From positions 14,395,188 to 14,459,187 of the forward strand of contig CM034101.1 in the NCBI GenBank assembly GCA_019914945.1: a stretch of 64,000 nucleotides of DNA, written 5' to 3'. The position numbers and the translations under genes were made by a program. The notes below the pieces were generated by a model. That model was given only the letters and a program-made list of their open reading frames with translations, did no database searches and was not told where the DNA came from. Positions 1 to 10,441 of the stretch are shown here, piece after piece (positions within the stretch are counted from its first letter, which is position 1; the number at the start of each line of letters is the position of its first letter). The stretch is from Typha latifolia (taxonomy: Eukaryota; Streptophyta; Magnoliopsida; Poales; Typhaceae).

Positions 1-3000
1 TGTCAACATCTATTTAGAGTTAAAGAAGGGAAAGAAGAAAGCATGTTTCATGCAATAAGGTGAAGTTTGAGCAAATCTACTCCAAATTTGCCGCTTTTTA
101 GCATTTTGCTCATGATTGCCGGCGCGTGAAATTGTCTTATCTAGTGATTAATGACAATATTGATACAATATCGTCTGAACTGGGGCAAAACAAAGAATAA
201 ATCATCGATACTTCTATGTTCCAGCTATATAAAACAAGGAGATAGGTCATTATCCTGCAAGCTAATAGCAGAATCACAGCACAAGTGACATTTTCTATCA
301 GTCAAAGGAACCTTCTGGTGGCTTATGTGGAAAGAATCAAATTGAATACATGAACCCTAATTTATTGGGTGTCACTTTCTGCTGGCATTTCTTTCTTTTG
401 TCACTGTCTTCTTTTGCAAAGATTTCTTGGCAAAACCTTCACCAAATGAATATTTGTGGTGTACCCAACAACAACAACAACAACAAAAAGCCTTAGGAAA
501 GCATTAGGAAAGCTATAGAAAACAATCTTAATACTAAGGGTTTTTGTTTATGTTAGGAGCTGAATCACGAGAACAAGAACATATCAAGATCCAAAATGGT
601 CCAATACTCCGTCGAACTTAGATGATAAGTAAGCATGTTGTTCCCAAAAGAAAGAAAACAACTTTGTTTGAGAAATAAGAAAGAAAACAAACTTTACTAC
701 AGCCCAAATGCAATCCTATCTCCTTCACGAATGACTTAAAATGAAAAAGGAAAAAAAAAATGGAAGATTTGTCACCAGTATGGCTGCAAATAGATATCAG
801 ACTAACGCAAATTGTCAGGCCCGAAAATGATCTGGCTTAAGTTGGGCCTTCTACGAGTTGAGGTCTAGAATCAGAACAGGACCACAAACCCAAGAAGAAT
901 TCAAGCAACCAGGCCTAAATTGAGTGTTTGGTTTAATCCAGGCTAAATGAGCTAGAAACACACCAGACAAAACAAGCCGTCAAAGATGTCAGCAATGGTA
1001 GAGCTAAGTTATTATGAGGCAATCAAATAGAAGGAAAATTAATTGTCTAAGCAAAACAACAGGCTTACAGGAGGTTCAGACACCTATATATATAAACATA
1101 TCACTATATTGCGAAGTGCTACACATATATTACTTTAGTATGTCAGAGCTCAAATAAATGTTTATTTGGCAGGTGAACTTGCAAATGAGCTAAGCCGGTT
1201 AGAAAAATGCTACATGTCTTACTTTAGTGCGTCAGAGCTCAACAATCACTAAATGGAAGGGAAATGAAAAGGAAAATAGGTTATCTTTTGGCAAACAAGA
1301 TTAAGCCAGAAACAGTATCTACATCGGACATTGAAAAGATAGTAGATCAGTACCTCTCAGGTTCTTTTGAAATTGGTGCAGAACACTACCAGTACCGGGA
1401 GACCTCTGACATACCTATACATACATACAATGTAGAAACAAAAGAGTAACATATTCTGGACTGGAGATCCCATACAAAATACTTCAAAGCATAACAAAAT
1501 AATCATTCATTTGATTCTAATATACTAAAAAATGTATGATAAGATACATAAACTGACAACTGAGCAACATGGAGTTCATCATGTACAAATCTTAACAGAA
1601 CCTATCCAACACAAATAGGTCTAGATATTTTTATATCTCAACAAGGCACTCCTTCCAATATGGTGTAACAACACAGCCAAACTCAATCACTAAACAGTGG
1701 TAATCAGAAAGATTGTTCAAGCATATGAAAGGACAAAAGTAACTAGGTCAAAAGATATGCACCATCATGTTTCAGGAGAAAACAGCATAATCAAGTGTAA
1801 AACTATACAGACTTTACAGAGTTCCCAGATAAACACCAACAAAGGCTTCTAACATTTTGTTTTATCTCATCTAACAAAGTTAAATAATCAACAACCAACA
1901 GTATATGTACAATCACAAAAACCGTCTTTGGAATTTGCTCTCTCATGACTGTTTAGCCAGAAAAACATACATCAGTAATATACATTAATTTGTTAACTTG
2001 TCCACATGCATAATGTTCCAAAACCTGAACCTGAAGAAAAGAGAAAAGGAGGAGAGATAGTTTAGAACATTGAAATAACTGGAATTTCTACTTCTACGGT
2101 AGACTTTCAATTCTGATATCATACCCTGGTATCTTGATTTAGGAACTTAGGACAGAAAGCTATAAGCGTATAAGCCAGTTAGCAGCTGGCTGATTTCATA
2201 TATCATCAATTGACAGACTGCAAACTCTCAACTAGTCTTATCATAGTTCATAGCGTTCTTAAATGATAATTCCTATGCCACCATATTCTGTAATGAGGAC
2301 CAACAAGCAGAAGAATATTATAGTCTATGTATACATCCATGTTAAACCTGAAAGAGCTGGAAAATTTTAAAAGTTGTCAGTATGGTACATTATACATCTG
2401 TAGAATATCTAGTCAATATTGAATAGCAGCATCTACGGTGATCTACCATGGGTATAAATTTGAAGACACGCAAGCTAAATCACGAAAAATTACTGGCTAA
2501 ACATGAATTCTTACTGCTGCCATTATAAATGAACAATCAGAAGACAATCCAGTCCTACAAGCAAGTTGCAACAAAACATAATCACATTGTAAGCAAGTTA
2601 CAAGTTTGTCCTCTTTGTTGGTCTAGCCTATTTGCCAAAGTTGTTGAAGGTCCCATATGGAGATTCAAGGGCCCTCCCCAGAACACACAGACTATGCAAA
2701 TAGGCCAGTCCATGAGCTCGCAGGATAGGTTATCCACTGTTGACAATGATAACAGTTTGGCCATATGGAGATTGTACAAATGCCCTATCTAGATTCAAAA
2801 CACTATGCATCGTTGAATTTGATAATAGACATTTAAACATCTCCAAGATGCATTAACCTTGCCAATGCATTCATTGGCCTTGGAAATCAAGACAGCGAGG
2901 GCAAAACGTTCTCTCTTTCAAGTTTCATATCTTGTCCTACTAATTTTTTCAGATCTGACTAAATAAAACCTAAAATCAACATGATACTGAATTCAGAATT

Positions 3001-3161
3001 TCTTCTTGTTAGAGATTTATCCATCTTACAAGTCCTTTCCAGAATCTTCTAGATGAGTGACATATCATAATTCAAGAATTGGAATTTGGAACTACTCAAA
3101 TGCAATAAACATCTTTAAAAAACCAAATTTTTTTTACCAAAAACACGCGACACCGCCAATC
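1..3161. other. No recognisable gene; AT-rich flank downstream of the nicotinamidase gene
   Basis: AT-rich DNA with many stops on both strands. A 61-codon ATG ORF at 1264-1449 (+) resembles nothing I know and has no gene context. A diverged direct repeat of about 35 bp occurs near 1119-1155 and 1205-1242 (shared core 'gtcagagctcaa'). The part nearest 3161 should hold the 3' UTR of the minus-strand nicotinamidase gene. Nothing else can be supported. Confidence 0.5.
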
Positions 3162-3767
3162 TCAACCCTTTAATCGAGAAAACCCTTCCTCGAGCCTTTT
3201 GCAGTCCACCAGATACGCGAACCCATAAGCCAAATTCTTAATCGTCGCCTCGTGCAGCTCCTTATCCGCCGTCGCCGTCGCATCGACGGAGAAGAACACC
3301 CTAAACCCCCTCACGAAGGCGTCCCTCGACGTGGTCTCGCAGCAAAGGTTCGTCATCACCCCCGTCACGATCACCTCCTCCACCCCCATTTTCCTGAGCA
3401 TCTCCTCGAGATTCGTGCCGCGGGCGAAGGCGCTATAGGTGGACTTCTCGACGACGTGGTCCTGGTCGGGGACGCGGCCGATCGAGGGGAGGAGCTCGGC
3501 TTCCGGGGTGCCGTCGAAGATGAGGTCCCCGTGCCACCACTCGTCGAGCATGCCGCCGTCGGAGGGGGAGAGATGGCGGTGGCGGGTATAGATGACGGGG
3601 ATACCGGCGGCGCGGCAGAGGTCGACGGTGGTGAGGAGGGAGGGGAGGATGGGGGCCGCGATGGAGGAGAAGTAGCGCTGCATGTCGATGACTAGGAGCG
3701 CTGCGGAGCTAGGGTTCGGATCGCGGCTGCGGATCTCGTACTTCGTGTAGGAGGAGGAGAAAGCCAT
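3162..3767 (-). CDS. NIC: Nicotinamidase (isochorismatase-like hydrolase), plant NIC2/NIC3 type
   Basis: The product is a 201-aa intronless protein of the cysteine-hydrolase (isochorismatase/PncA) fold. Plant nicotinamidases convert nicotinamide to nicotinate plus ammonia in the NAD salvage pathway, probably in the cytosol. The catalytic triad is visible: Asp28 in LLVIDMQ, Lys108 in VEKSTYSAF, and Cys142 in TNLCCET (Cys143 is adjacent). The [18 protein letters not shown] segment near the C-terminus is characteristic of the plant NIC2/NIC3 branch, which is also intronless and about 200 aa. The frame is open upstream to an ATG at 3869, but I chose the ATG at 3767 ([11 protein letters not shown]) because the family similarity begins there. 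The extra 34 residues are Ser/Thr/Pro-rich, so a plastid-targeting extension cannot be fully excluded. The coding sequence is much more GC-rich than its flanks. Family call secure; subtype inferred. Confidence 0.92.
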   Translation of the reverse strand: MAFSSSYTKYEIRSRDPNPSSAALLVIDMQRYFSSIAAPILPSLLTTVDLCRAAGIPVIYTRHRHLSPSDGGMLDEWWHGDLIFDGTPEAELLPSIGRVPDQDHVVEKSTYSAFARGTNLEEMLRKMGVEEVIVTGVMTNLCCETTSRDAFVRGFRVFFSVDATATADKELHEATIKNLAYGFAYLVDCKRLEEGFSRLKG

Positions 3768-4040
3768 GGGTGGCGTGGCGGTGGAGATGGAGGAGAGGAA
3801 GAGGTTTAGGGGTGTGGATTTGGGAATAAATCTACAATGAGGACAAGAAAATCTGGATACGTAGGACATCTCTTTTACAAGTTAGGATATAATCCCATAA
3901 TGCCAGATAGATCTCTTCCCCGTTTCCATGTCACCGCACAGGGGCCACGTCACTCGCTCGCTGACACGCGGCAATGAATGCGAAAACGGGACAGCTAGGT
4001 TAGAAACATAACTGAGTTTTTGTCGTCAGTAACATTTGTG

Positions 4041-4810
4041 TTAATTATGCTAACACCCCTAAAATATACCCGGTTCACTGAGATCTTCTAAACTTTTTTA
4101 GGTTATAATACCAACTGTAAAATTTTAAAAAAGTTTAACGTGACCCTTCCTTTAGTCTACCATCGAAAAAATTGGGCGAGTTAATTCACCGTGCCCTTAT
4201 AAACCCTTTAATTAAATTAGAATAAAAAGATATATATTATTATAATTAAATTGGGAAAGTTAATTAACCCTAAAATGACCTAGATCCTCCCTTAAGCTCG
4301 ACGGTGTTGCCACACCGCCTGCGGAACTCGACAACGGAGAGGAGTCCGATGACACTGGCGATTTGTGATACCGGCGTTTGAGGTGGCGGAGGAGGTGCAT
4401 AATCCATTTCCAATCCTACTCTACGAGGAAGTGGTTATTGCAGTGGAAGCACTAACGTCGCTTCGTCCAAGTCAATCGGTTTCCGAAGAGCAGTGATGGC
4501 AAGGCTTCGAGAGGGAGGTTACACGTCGAGTCAACAGCAACTGGATCACTGCCTCCACCGAAGTACTTCGATGAGGTGATCCGCATGGGTTTGATAGAGG
4601 AGATAAGTGCTTTGAGATTATTTAGGTAATTTACTATTTTTTTTTACTAAATTGATGAATTCGTTAACAAAAAGAGTGTAGTTAGTCATTAGTCGTTTTT
4701 CGTCTATCGTCGTTACTCGTTTCACTTTGTTTCAAAGTTTTAGAGTAATATTGTAACCTAAAAAAATTTAGAAAGTCTCCGTGAAAATTCAAGGATGTAA
4801 GCATAATTAA
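4041..4810. mobile_element. Non-autonomous DNA transposon with long terminal inverted repeats (about 770 bp)
   Basis: The left end at 4041 (ttaattatgctaacacccct) is matched in inverted orientation by 4791-4810 (reverse complement ttaattatgcttacatcctt). The similarity continues inward for at least 100 bp on each side, including gag-a-cttctaaa-ttttttaggtta near 4080-4105 and its mirror near 4751-4780. There is no transposase ORF. The middle (about 4290-4615) is clearly more GC-rich than the ends and could be captured host sequence. The termini are the palindrome-like TTAATTA, so the target duplication cannot be fixed (TTA/TAA, TTAA or TAATTA are all possible). The superfamily is therefore unassigned; long TIRs would suit a Mutator-like element, but no 9-bp duplication is seen. 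Confidence 0.75.
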
Positions 4811-5019
4811 TTCATAGTATTTTGAGTAATCTTTTAATAACATATAGCAATATTACTCAATAAAAATACCGTAAGTCACCGCACAATTGCTTTGTTTAAA
4901 TATGATGAACACGCTATAAAATTTCCGTCAATAAGAATAAAAAAAATAAAATGAACTCTTTAAGATCATTCATTTGCAAGGCATAAGATCCAGATGAGCA
5001 ACTTGGTCATGTGATCGGC

Positions 5020-5058
5020 ATTTCTCTCTCTCTCTCTCTCTCTCCGTCTCTCTCTCTG
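5020..5058. repeat. CT microsatellite, interrupted
   Basis: Run of CT dinucleotides broken by 'cg' near 5044. It lies about 250 bp upstream of the first protease-inhibitor gene. Confidence 0.9.
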
Positions 5059-5220
5059 CGTTGTGCGTGGAGCTCCTCCAGCCCTGCATTACTCAAAATG
5101 GTTAAATTGAAGTTTTCTATTGAGCATGCATAAGGATATAATACAGAGGAATTCGACAGATTTTATCAGCAATCATAAATGTTCCAATAAATTCGACCAA
5201 GATTTTGGCCGGGTTGTGGA

Positions 5221-5231
5221 TTATATAAATA
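5221..5231 (+). promoter_or_regulatory. TATA box of the first Bowman-Birk-type gene
   Basis: TTATATAAATA lies 75 bp upstream of the ATG at 5306. The same 11-mer occurs before the orphan first exon at 8592, which supports it as a real promoter element of this family. Confidence 0.65.
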
Positions 5232-5261
5232 CGGGAAGTGATGAGCTAACAACCAGAGCAG

Positions 5262-5263
<2 letters not shown>

Positions 5264-5303
<40 letters not shown>
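5264..5303 (+). repeat. GA tract (40 bp) in the 5' leader
   Basis: Pure (AG)20 ending two bases before the ATG at 5306. It corresponds in position to the 196-bp GA tract of the paralogous exon at 8592. Confidence 0.95.
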
Positions 5304-5304
<1 letters not shown>

Positions 5305-5305
5305 A

Positions 5306-5850
5306 ATGGAGAGCAACAAGAGAGGAGTTGTTCTTCTTTTAGTTTTGGCGGCTTTCCTTCTTTGTGCGAGCCAGTCCTCAGCTCGCATCGAACCCGCTGG
5401 TTTAGATTCTGCTAATAGAGGTGATCACTTATGACTACATAATTACACTCTATAACTCATCGTTATGATGCCTATCACTACTAGTAAACGGGGAATGATA
5501 GAGCTACAGGAAAAGAATTTAATTCTGCTAACCAACAATAGAAGAATTCTTGTTTGGGATTTCTGTGTATTATTAAACACGTGTATGTGTGTGTGTGTGA
5601 TGTTTATTTTCATACAGTCATGAGAGGATATCGGGATGGGTGGATATGTAAATCCTGCATCTGTACAGAATCGAGTATATGCCACTGCCTTGATTCATTG
5701 TATTCGTGTCCTGATGAATGCGAGGATTGTGTATGTGGCATCGCCGGCAATTGCTACTGCAGAGATACCGGCGGCCCTGAGATTTGCTCCCCTTGGGTCG
5801 TCTCGGCAAAGCCACGTCAGCCGGCTGAGCTGGCACGCGTCGACGAATGA
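5306..5850 (+). CDS. Bowman-Birk / bromelain-inhibitor-type secreted Cys-rich peptide, copy 1 (loops degenerate)
   Basis: Two exons, 5306-5420 and 5618-5850 (phase 1 intron, GT..AG), give a 115-aa precursor. Residues about 5-27 form a signal peptide (basic SNKR, then a Leu/Val core, then SSARIE). The mature part carries 12 cysteines spaced C-x2-C-x-C-x5-C-x-C-x6-C-x3-C-x2-C-x-C-x5-C-x-C, ending in a twelfth Cys. This matches the Bowman-Birk / bromelain-inhibitor framework. In Bowman-Birk inhibitors each reactive loop is nine residues with P3'-P4' Pro-Pro. Here the first loop reads CTESSIC and the second CGIAGNC, so both are short and lack the Pro pair. Canonical trypsin inhibition is therefore doubtful; inhibition of a papain-like protease (as known for bromelain inhibitor) or another role is possible. 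A Pro/Ala/Arg-rich tail of about 20 residues follows the last cysteine. Confidence 0.82.
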
Positions 5851-5995
5851 GAGCTCGACAGACAGGAGAGCAAGCTAGTTTGTCTAGCTGCATGGCCGAG
5901 CTGGAAATATAAACATTATCGTCTTTTATCAGCTTAAATTTTGAGAGTAGTTTGGTGAGTTAACATGTACTTGGGTTGTGGCTTGATCTTTATTC

Positions 5996-6001
5996 AATAA
6001 A
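5996..6001 (+). terminator. Polyadenylation signal of copy 1
   Basis: AATAAA about 145 bp after the stop codon. The surrounding sequence (cttgatctttattcaataaa) is matched in the 3' flank of copy 2 near 9952-9971, so the two genes share a homologous 3' UTR. Confidence 0.65.
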
Positions 6002-8340
6002 AAGTTTGATGTGATAATTAATCTGCATGTGATACAGTTTGGATTTCTTTCTTTTGCTTGAGGCGCTGAAAACTATACTTGCTCAGATGCCTCGTTGGGT
6101 CTAAAGAGATTTCAGGTAGGAATTACTGTTGCTCTGTCTTGCCAAAATGGTTTACAATGTATCTGGGCATGAAAACTATGACTTCAATACTCAACCGATA
6201 GCAAAAGGAAGAGATAAGATTGCAGCCATAGACATAGATGATGAAGTGTATCTATCCACCGAACACAACTATGTTTTGAAAACTTTAGCAAAATTAGTAG
6301 TATATATATTGCTGACATCCAATCTCTTTATTTGAACCAGTATATAGATCTCATTGCAGTGGATTCTGTAGAATAAGTATTTGCTGCGGCAAATACTGAT
6401 CATTGAGACCATGAAATGATGTGGGTTCTTGTCTCTTTGTTCCTGAAAGATCACTTGGTTTAGGAGGATGTTCCTGAGGAAAAGTAGCAGAAGGAACACA
6501 GGAATTGCCAATTAGTTTAGTCAATATGGTAAATCTGACGTAGGATAAAGTAAAGCTCTGTTAAATAGATTTAAGATGCATACATAGTAATTCAAAAAAC
6601 CAAACTACTGAAACAAACACTACAGCAGAGGAGATAGACTACAATTTCACTATATTCTATTTCATATTAGTTCACATAATTGCTTTCCTACTGAAACTGA
6701 AGAAAGGCAAAGAATTGCACCATCTATTATTGTTCCAAGTACGAAAACTATTATGTCTTAGTTTGGAGTCAGCCGAGCTATAAATTAAAGAAATAAGCAA
6801 CATGACAATAAGTGAAAAGGGCAACTCAATGGTCACAAAGAACTAGTAAATCAAAAAAAATCTACTTATAAGACGCTGGATATTTAATATCTAAATTATT
6901 ACACTAAGATGAACAAGGAGTGGTCGAGAAGTACTACATGAAGGCTGGAACTGCTTCAATTTCATCATGTTTTGAATTTTGATACTCTATCTCATTCTTA
7001 ATTGCTTCTTCATAGCTAATGGTCTCATCTGAAGCATGACCTGCCTCTTTGTCTGCACTTAGTTCTTTCTTCTTGGCATCCATCTTCTACGTATTTTCTC
7101 ATGAGATCAACGTACATCGTTTTTCCTACTTATAGAGTGCAGAGTGCAGGGGAGAATCACATCTCAATTCAGCAGTGGAGTGAATCCTTCGTCACAAGAA
7201 AATGACTATTAAATTTATTTATGCAGCAAAAGTGAATGCTTATAAACACTAGTTAAGAGTTTCATACAAGGATACAAAGAAATAGCAAACTTTGAACCTA
7301 GGACCACAAGTTACTTCCGTACATGAACAATTTATTTTTATTAAATTTATTGTGCGCAAATTATTTAATTGTTGGTGGCTTAATTTGGCTTGGCGGCTCG
7401 GTTTGTTTTAATAGCTCAATTATGTGTTGACTTAAAGAAGCAGCTCGGCAGCTAATAACTGTGAGCAATAACTCGACGATGACTAGCATGACTATCAAAG
7501 TTATAAAAGAAACTACTCTCTTGCTACTCGCAGCTTCGATTATTAAAGAATATAACAATTCTTATCGACGTAAGGACCTCTATGTTAATACTGTGTTAAC
7601 TAAAAGCTTAAATTATATTTAATAAAACCTAATGTGGATTTGCTTATTATATTTCATGCAGTAAGTAACGTACTACTATTATTCTTTGTATACTAGTCGG
7701 ACGTTTGTTTTGCAAATATATTTTAAAAGAGATGCCCATCTCCAAATATGTAAGAGAAGGTGAGTGAATTATTTTAAAGATGAAATCTAGTTAGCCAAGA
7801 AAGAATTTAATTTTCATTAATAAACAACATCTAAACCTTTTTTCTAAAAAAAATAAGTCTCATCCCATACTATGACATCTTGCTAGTCAACATGTAATTC
7901 AGAATTTTAATATATTAAAATTTAAATTAAATATATTGTATCCTCTATATTTTAAACAAAAATTATTCTACATTTTAAACTTTCTTTGCTAGATCGAGTC
8001 TAGTCACATTCGGGCTCAATTCGAGTTTAGTCTAATCCAAATCTTACAATTTCGAGCCAATTTCAAACGGAACAGTCTTCTTAACTCCCGATATTAGATA
8101 GAGAGGGTTTTTTTTTTCCTTCTAAATGTTAACCATTTTAAATAAAGGGATACGTTAAAATTCCGAATTGCATATTGTTATGGATATATATATATATATA
8201 TTGCAATTCAAACTAGGTTCAAGATTCAAGGAGTGGAATCAAAGTATCTTTGAATATATCTTCTAATATTTGTTAAGCATTTGAATTGGTCTTTATCTAT
8301 GTTTGTTAGGACAACTATACATTACCCATATTTGTTACAC
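6002..8340. other. Intergenic AT-rich DNA within the inhibitor cluster
   Basis: No gene is recognised. A 34-bp segment near 6085-6118 (ctcagatgcctc..gtctaaagagattt) recurs near 10783-10817 in intron 1 of the TTC1-like gene, suggesting a dispersed repeat. A 49-codon ATG ORF on the minus strand (7083 down to 6934) is described separately. A short TA run lies near 8187-8201. Confidence 0.5.
6934..7083 (-). CDS. Possible small ORF, 49 aa, highly charged; unrecognised
   Basis: An ATG-started reading frame begins MDAKKKELSADKEAG and ends EIEAVPAFM before TAG. The product is strongly hydrophilic (Lys/Glu-rich), has no signal peptide or membrane segment, and matches no family I know. It could equally be a chance ORF or the remnant of an exon. 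Nothing around it supports a transcript, so the call is weak. Confidence 0.15.
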   Translation of the reverse strand: MDAKKKELSADKEAGHASDETISYEEAIKNEIEYQNSKHDEIEAVPAFM

Positions 8341-8345
8341 ATCAA

Positions 8346-8356
8346 TTATATAAATA
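8346..8356 (+). promoter_or_regulatory. TATA box preceding the orphan inhibitor exon
   Basis: TTATATAAATA is identical to the element at 5221-5231. The distance to the ATG at 8592 is 235 bp. After subtracting the excess length of the GA tract (196 versus 40 bp), the spacing is about 80 bp, almost the same as in copy 1 (75 bp). Confidence 0.6.
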
Positions 8357-8383
8357 TAAAGAGCTACCCACACCCTAAAACCA

Positions 8384-8655
<272 letters not shown>

Positions 8656-9432
8656 GTAATTAATTACCATGGTTAATGTTAACTAATACTTAAAAAGATT
8701 TTTTTTTCTTTCTTTTATTTTTTTTGCATGTATAAAGTTTCTTATATGCATTTTGTAATAAAGGCATTTTTGTTTAAGAAGTCTTTTATTTATCTAATAT
8801 ATATTAACGGATTTAAAAAAAAAAAGAATCATAATAAATTTAAATTATCTGCGTATAACATTACAGTAGAAAATTCATGAAATATATATATAAGAATACG
8901 TGGCATCAAATACGAAGCATTACTATATAATCTAAATTATTACAGTAGATTTATACTATATACCCTAACAATCATCCACAATGCCCATAGAGGGTTCAGG
9001 TTAAATATGGCCCTCTCAAAATCTAATACTAATTCTATCATCATGAATTATTAATGGCCGATGGACATTTGTATGAGATGGAGATCTAAGAACCCAAAAT
9101 GTATATAGAAGAAAATTTCGAACTCAAATAGATCATACTCTCTGATACTAAAGTTTTAAAATTTTATTAGGATTTAAAACTTACATATTAGCATAGTAAA
9201 TAGAATGTCTGTGGGTACTTAGATTTTAATGCACTACGTTCCTTATTATGAATCATTTATTTATAGGTGAGAGAATGGTTAATCCCTACCACCATCACTA
9301 ATTAATTAGAAACTGTTATTAACTCACTTTAACTAAGATTTATGATATAAATTAATTAGCTTGTCATAACGGATGAGATTTCATGGACGAAGAAACTTCT
9401 ATAAGTAAAAGTGATTGTAGAGATAGATAGAA

Positions 9433-9872
9433 ATGGAGAGAAGCAAGAGAGGAGTTGCTCTTCTTACACTTGTGGTGGCATTGCTTCTTAATGCCAACCA
9501 GCCTCTTGGTTTAGATTTTATCAACAAAGGTAATTAATTATCACTAGATAATTGTATACTATAATTCATCATTATGAATTAAAAAATAAACAAAGTTTGT
9601 CACGTTGTTTTAATCTATATATATTTTGGTTTATTATTTTACCAGTTATGGGAGAAATTGGAGACGGTGGTTGGGAGTGCCGGAATTGCACGTGTGCTCG
9701 AGCAATACCACCTTTATGCCTCTGTAATGATAAATTCTCGTTGTCGTGTCCCAATGGCTGCCAGATTTGTTCGTGTAATAAAAACAGACGTTGCTCCTGT
9801 CAAGATTTCATTGACGAAAAACATTGCATTCCTGTGCCACCTCGCAGAAGCCACATCAGCTATCTGAGCTGA
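9433..9872 (+). CDS. Bowman-Birk-type proteinase inhibitor, copy 2 (canonical Arg reactive loop)
   Basis: Two exons, 9433-9529 and 9646-9872 (phase 1 intron), encode 107 aa. Residues 1 to about 22 are a signal peptide. The mature domain has 12 cysteines with the same order as copy 1. The first loop is CARAIPPLC, a full nine-residue Bowman-Birk loop with P1 Arg, P1' Ala and the P3'-P4' Pro-Pro pair, so trypsin-like serine proteases are the expected target. The second loop (CNKNRRC) is short and basic and lacks the Pro pair, so the inhibitor is probably single-headed, as in many monocot members. The C-terminal tail (PVPPRRSHISYLS) may be removed. Likely secreted or vacuolar, in defence or storage. 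It is the tandem paralogue of the gene at 5306 and may use the exon at 8592 as an alternative start. Confidence 0.85.
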
Positions 9873-9965
9873 TGCTTGCGGACGGATGAGTCTATGATGA
9901 ATGTTGTCCTTAATATTAATGTGTGCGTTTCATTTATAATATGTACTCGGGCTTGATTTTTATTT

Positions 9966-9971
9966 AATAAA
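9966..9971 (+). terminator. Polyadenylation signal of copy 2
   Basis: AATAAA about 95 bp after the stop, in a context homologous to that after copy 1. Confidence 0.6.
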
Positions 9972-10441
9972 TTAATTCTTCTCTTTGTTGTTTGATTTAG
10001 GATTAAATATGTATTTACTATTTTTTGTACTTATGTTAAAAATTATTTTACTGTTGTATTTTAAAAAAAATTCAAACTAGTCTCTATACTTATGGCTAAA
10101 GTGAGACCGTTAGTTTTTCTATTAAATTGAACTAAATTGATATTATTTATAATAGATTAATGATGAAATATAAATAGTTTAAAGAAGTATATAAGGTAGA
10201 GTAGCTGTTGATTGGGCCGGAATTGTGCCAAGCCTGTTCAAAGAGCAACAACGTGGGCCGAGCTTTTTCTACCTTTCTTCTCTCCCATCCTCTGCAAAAG
10301 CTACAAAACCCTCGATTGTTTGGCTCTCTCCAAAGGTATACGCTTTGCGATGGACTTCGCTACAACGAACGATTCTTCATTCTTTTCCAATTGGTAAATT
10401 ATAGGTGAAAGAGAGGGTGGTCATTAGATTCGTAAGAAGAG
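9972..10441. other. Intergenic, promoter and 5' UTR of the TTC1-like gene
   Basis: AT-rich to about 10200, then a more GC-rich stretch leading to the ATG at 10442. Short frames at 10208-10408 look fortuitous. No motif can be assigned with confidence. Confidence 0.4.

Noticed and set aside
1264..1449. 61-aa ATG ORF
   Set aside because: No family resemblance, no promoter or splice context; length is within chance expectation for this DNA.
3252..3695. 147-aa plus-strand ORF
   Set aside because: Antisense shadow of the nicotinamidase gene.
6129..6335. 68-aa frame in the inhibitor cluster spacer
   Set aside because: Starts at TTG and matches nothing known; no transcript signals.
7361..7558. Minus-strand 65-aa frame with SSKR plus hydrophobic core, resembling the inhibitor signal peptides
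   Set aside because: It opens with TTG, not ATG. The similarity is limited to a short basic-hydrophobic pattern, and no Cys-rich exon follows.
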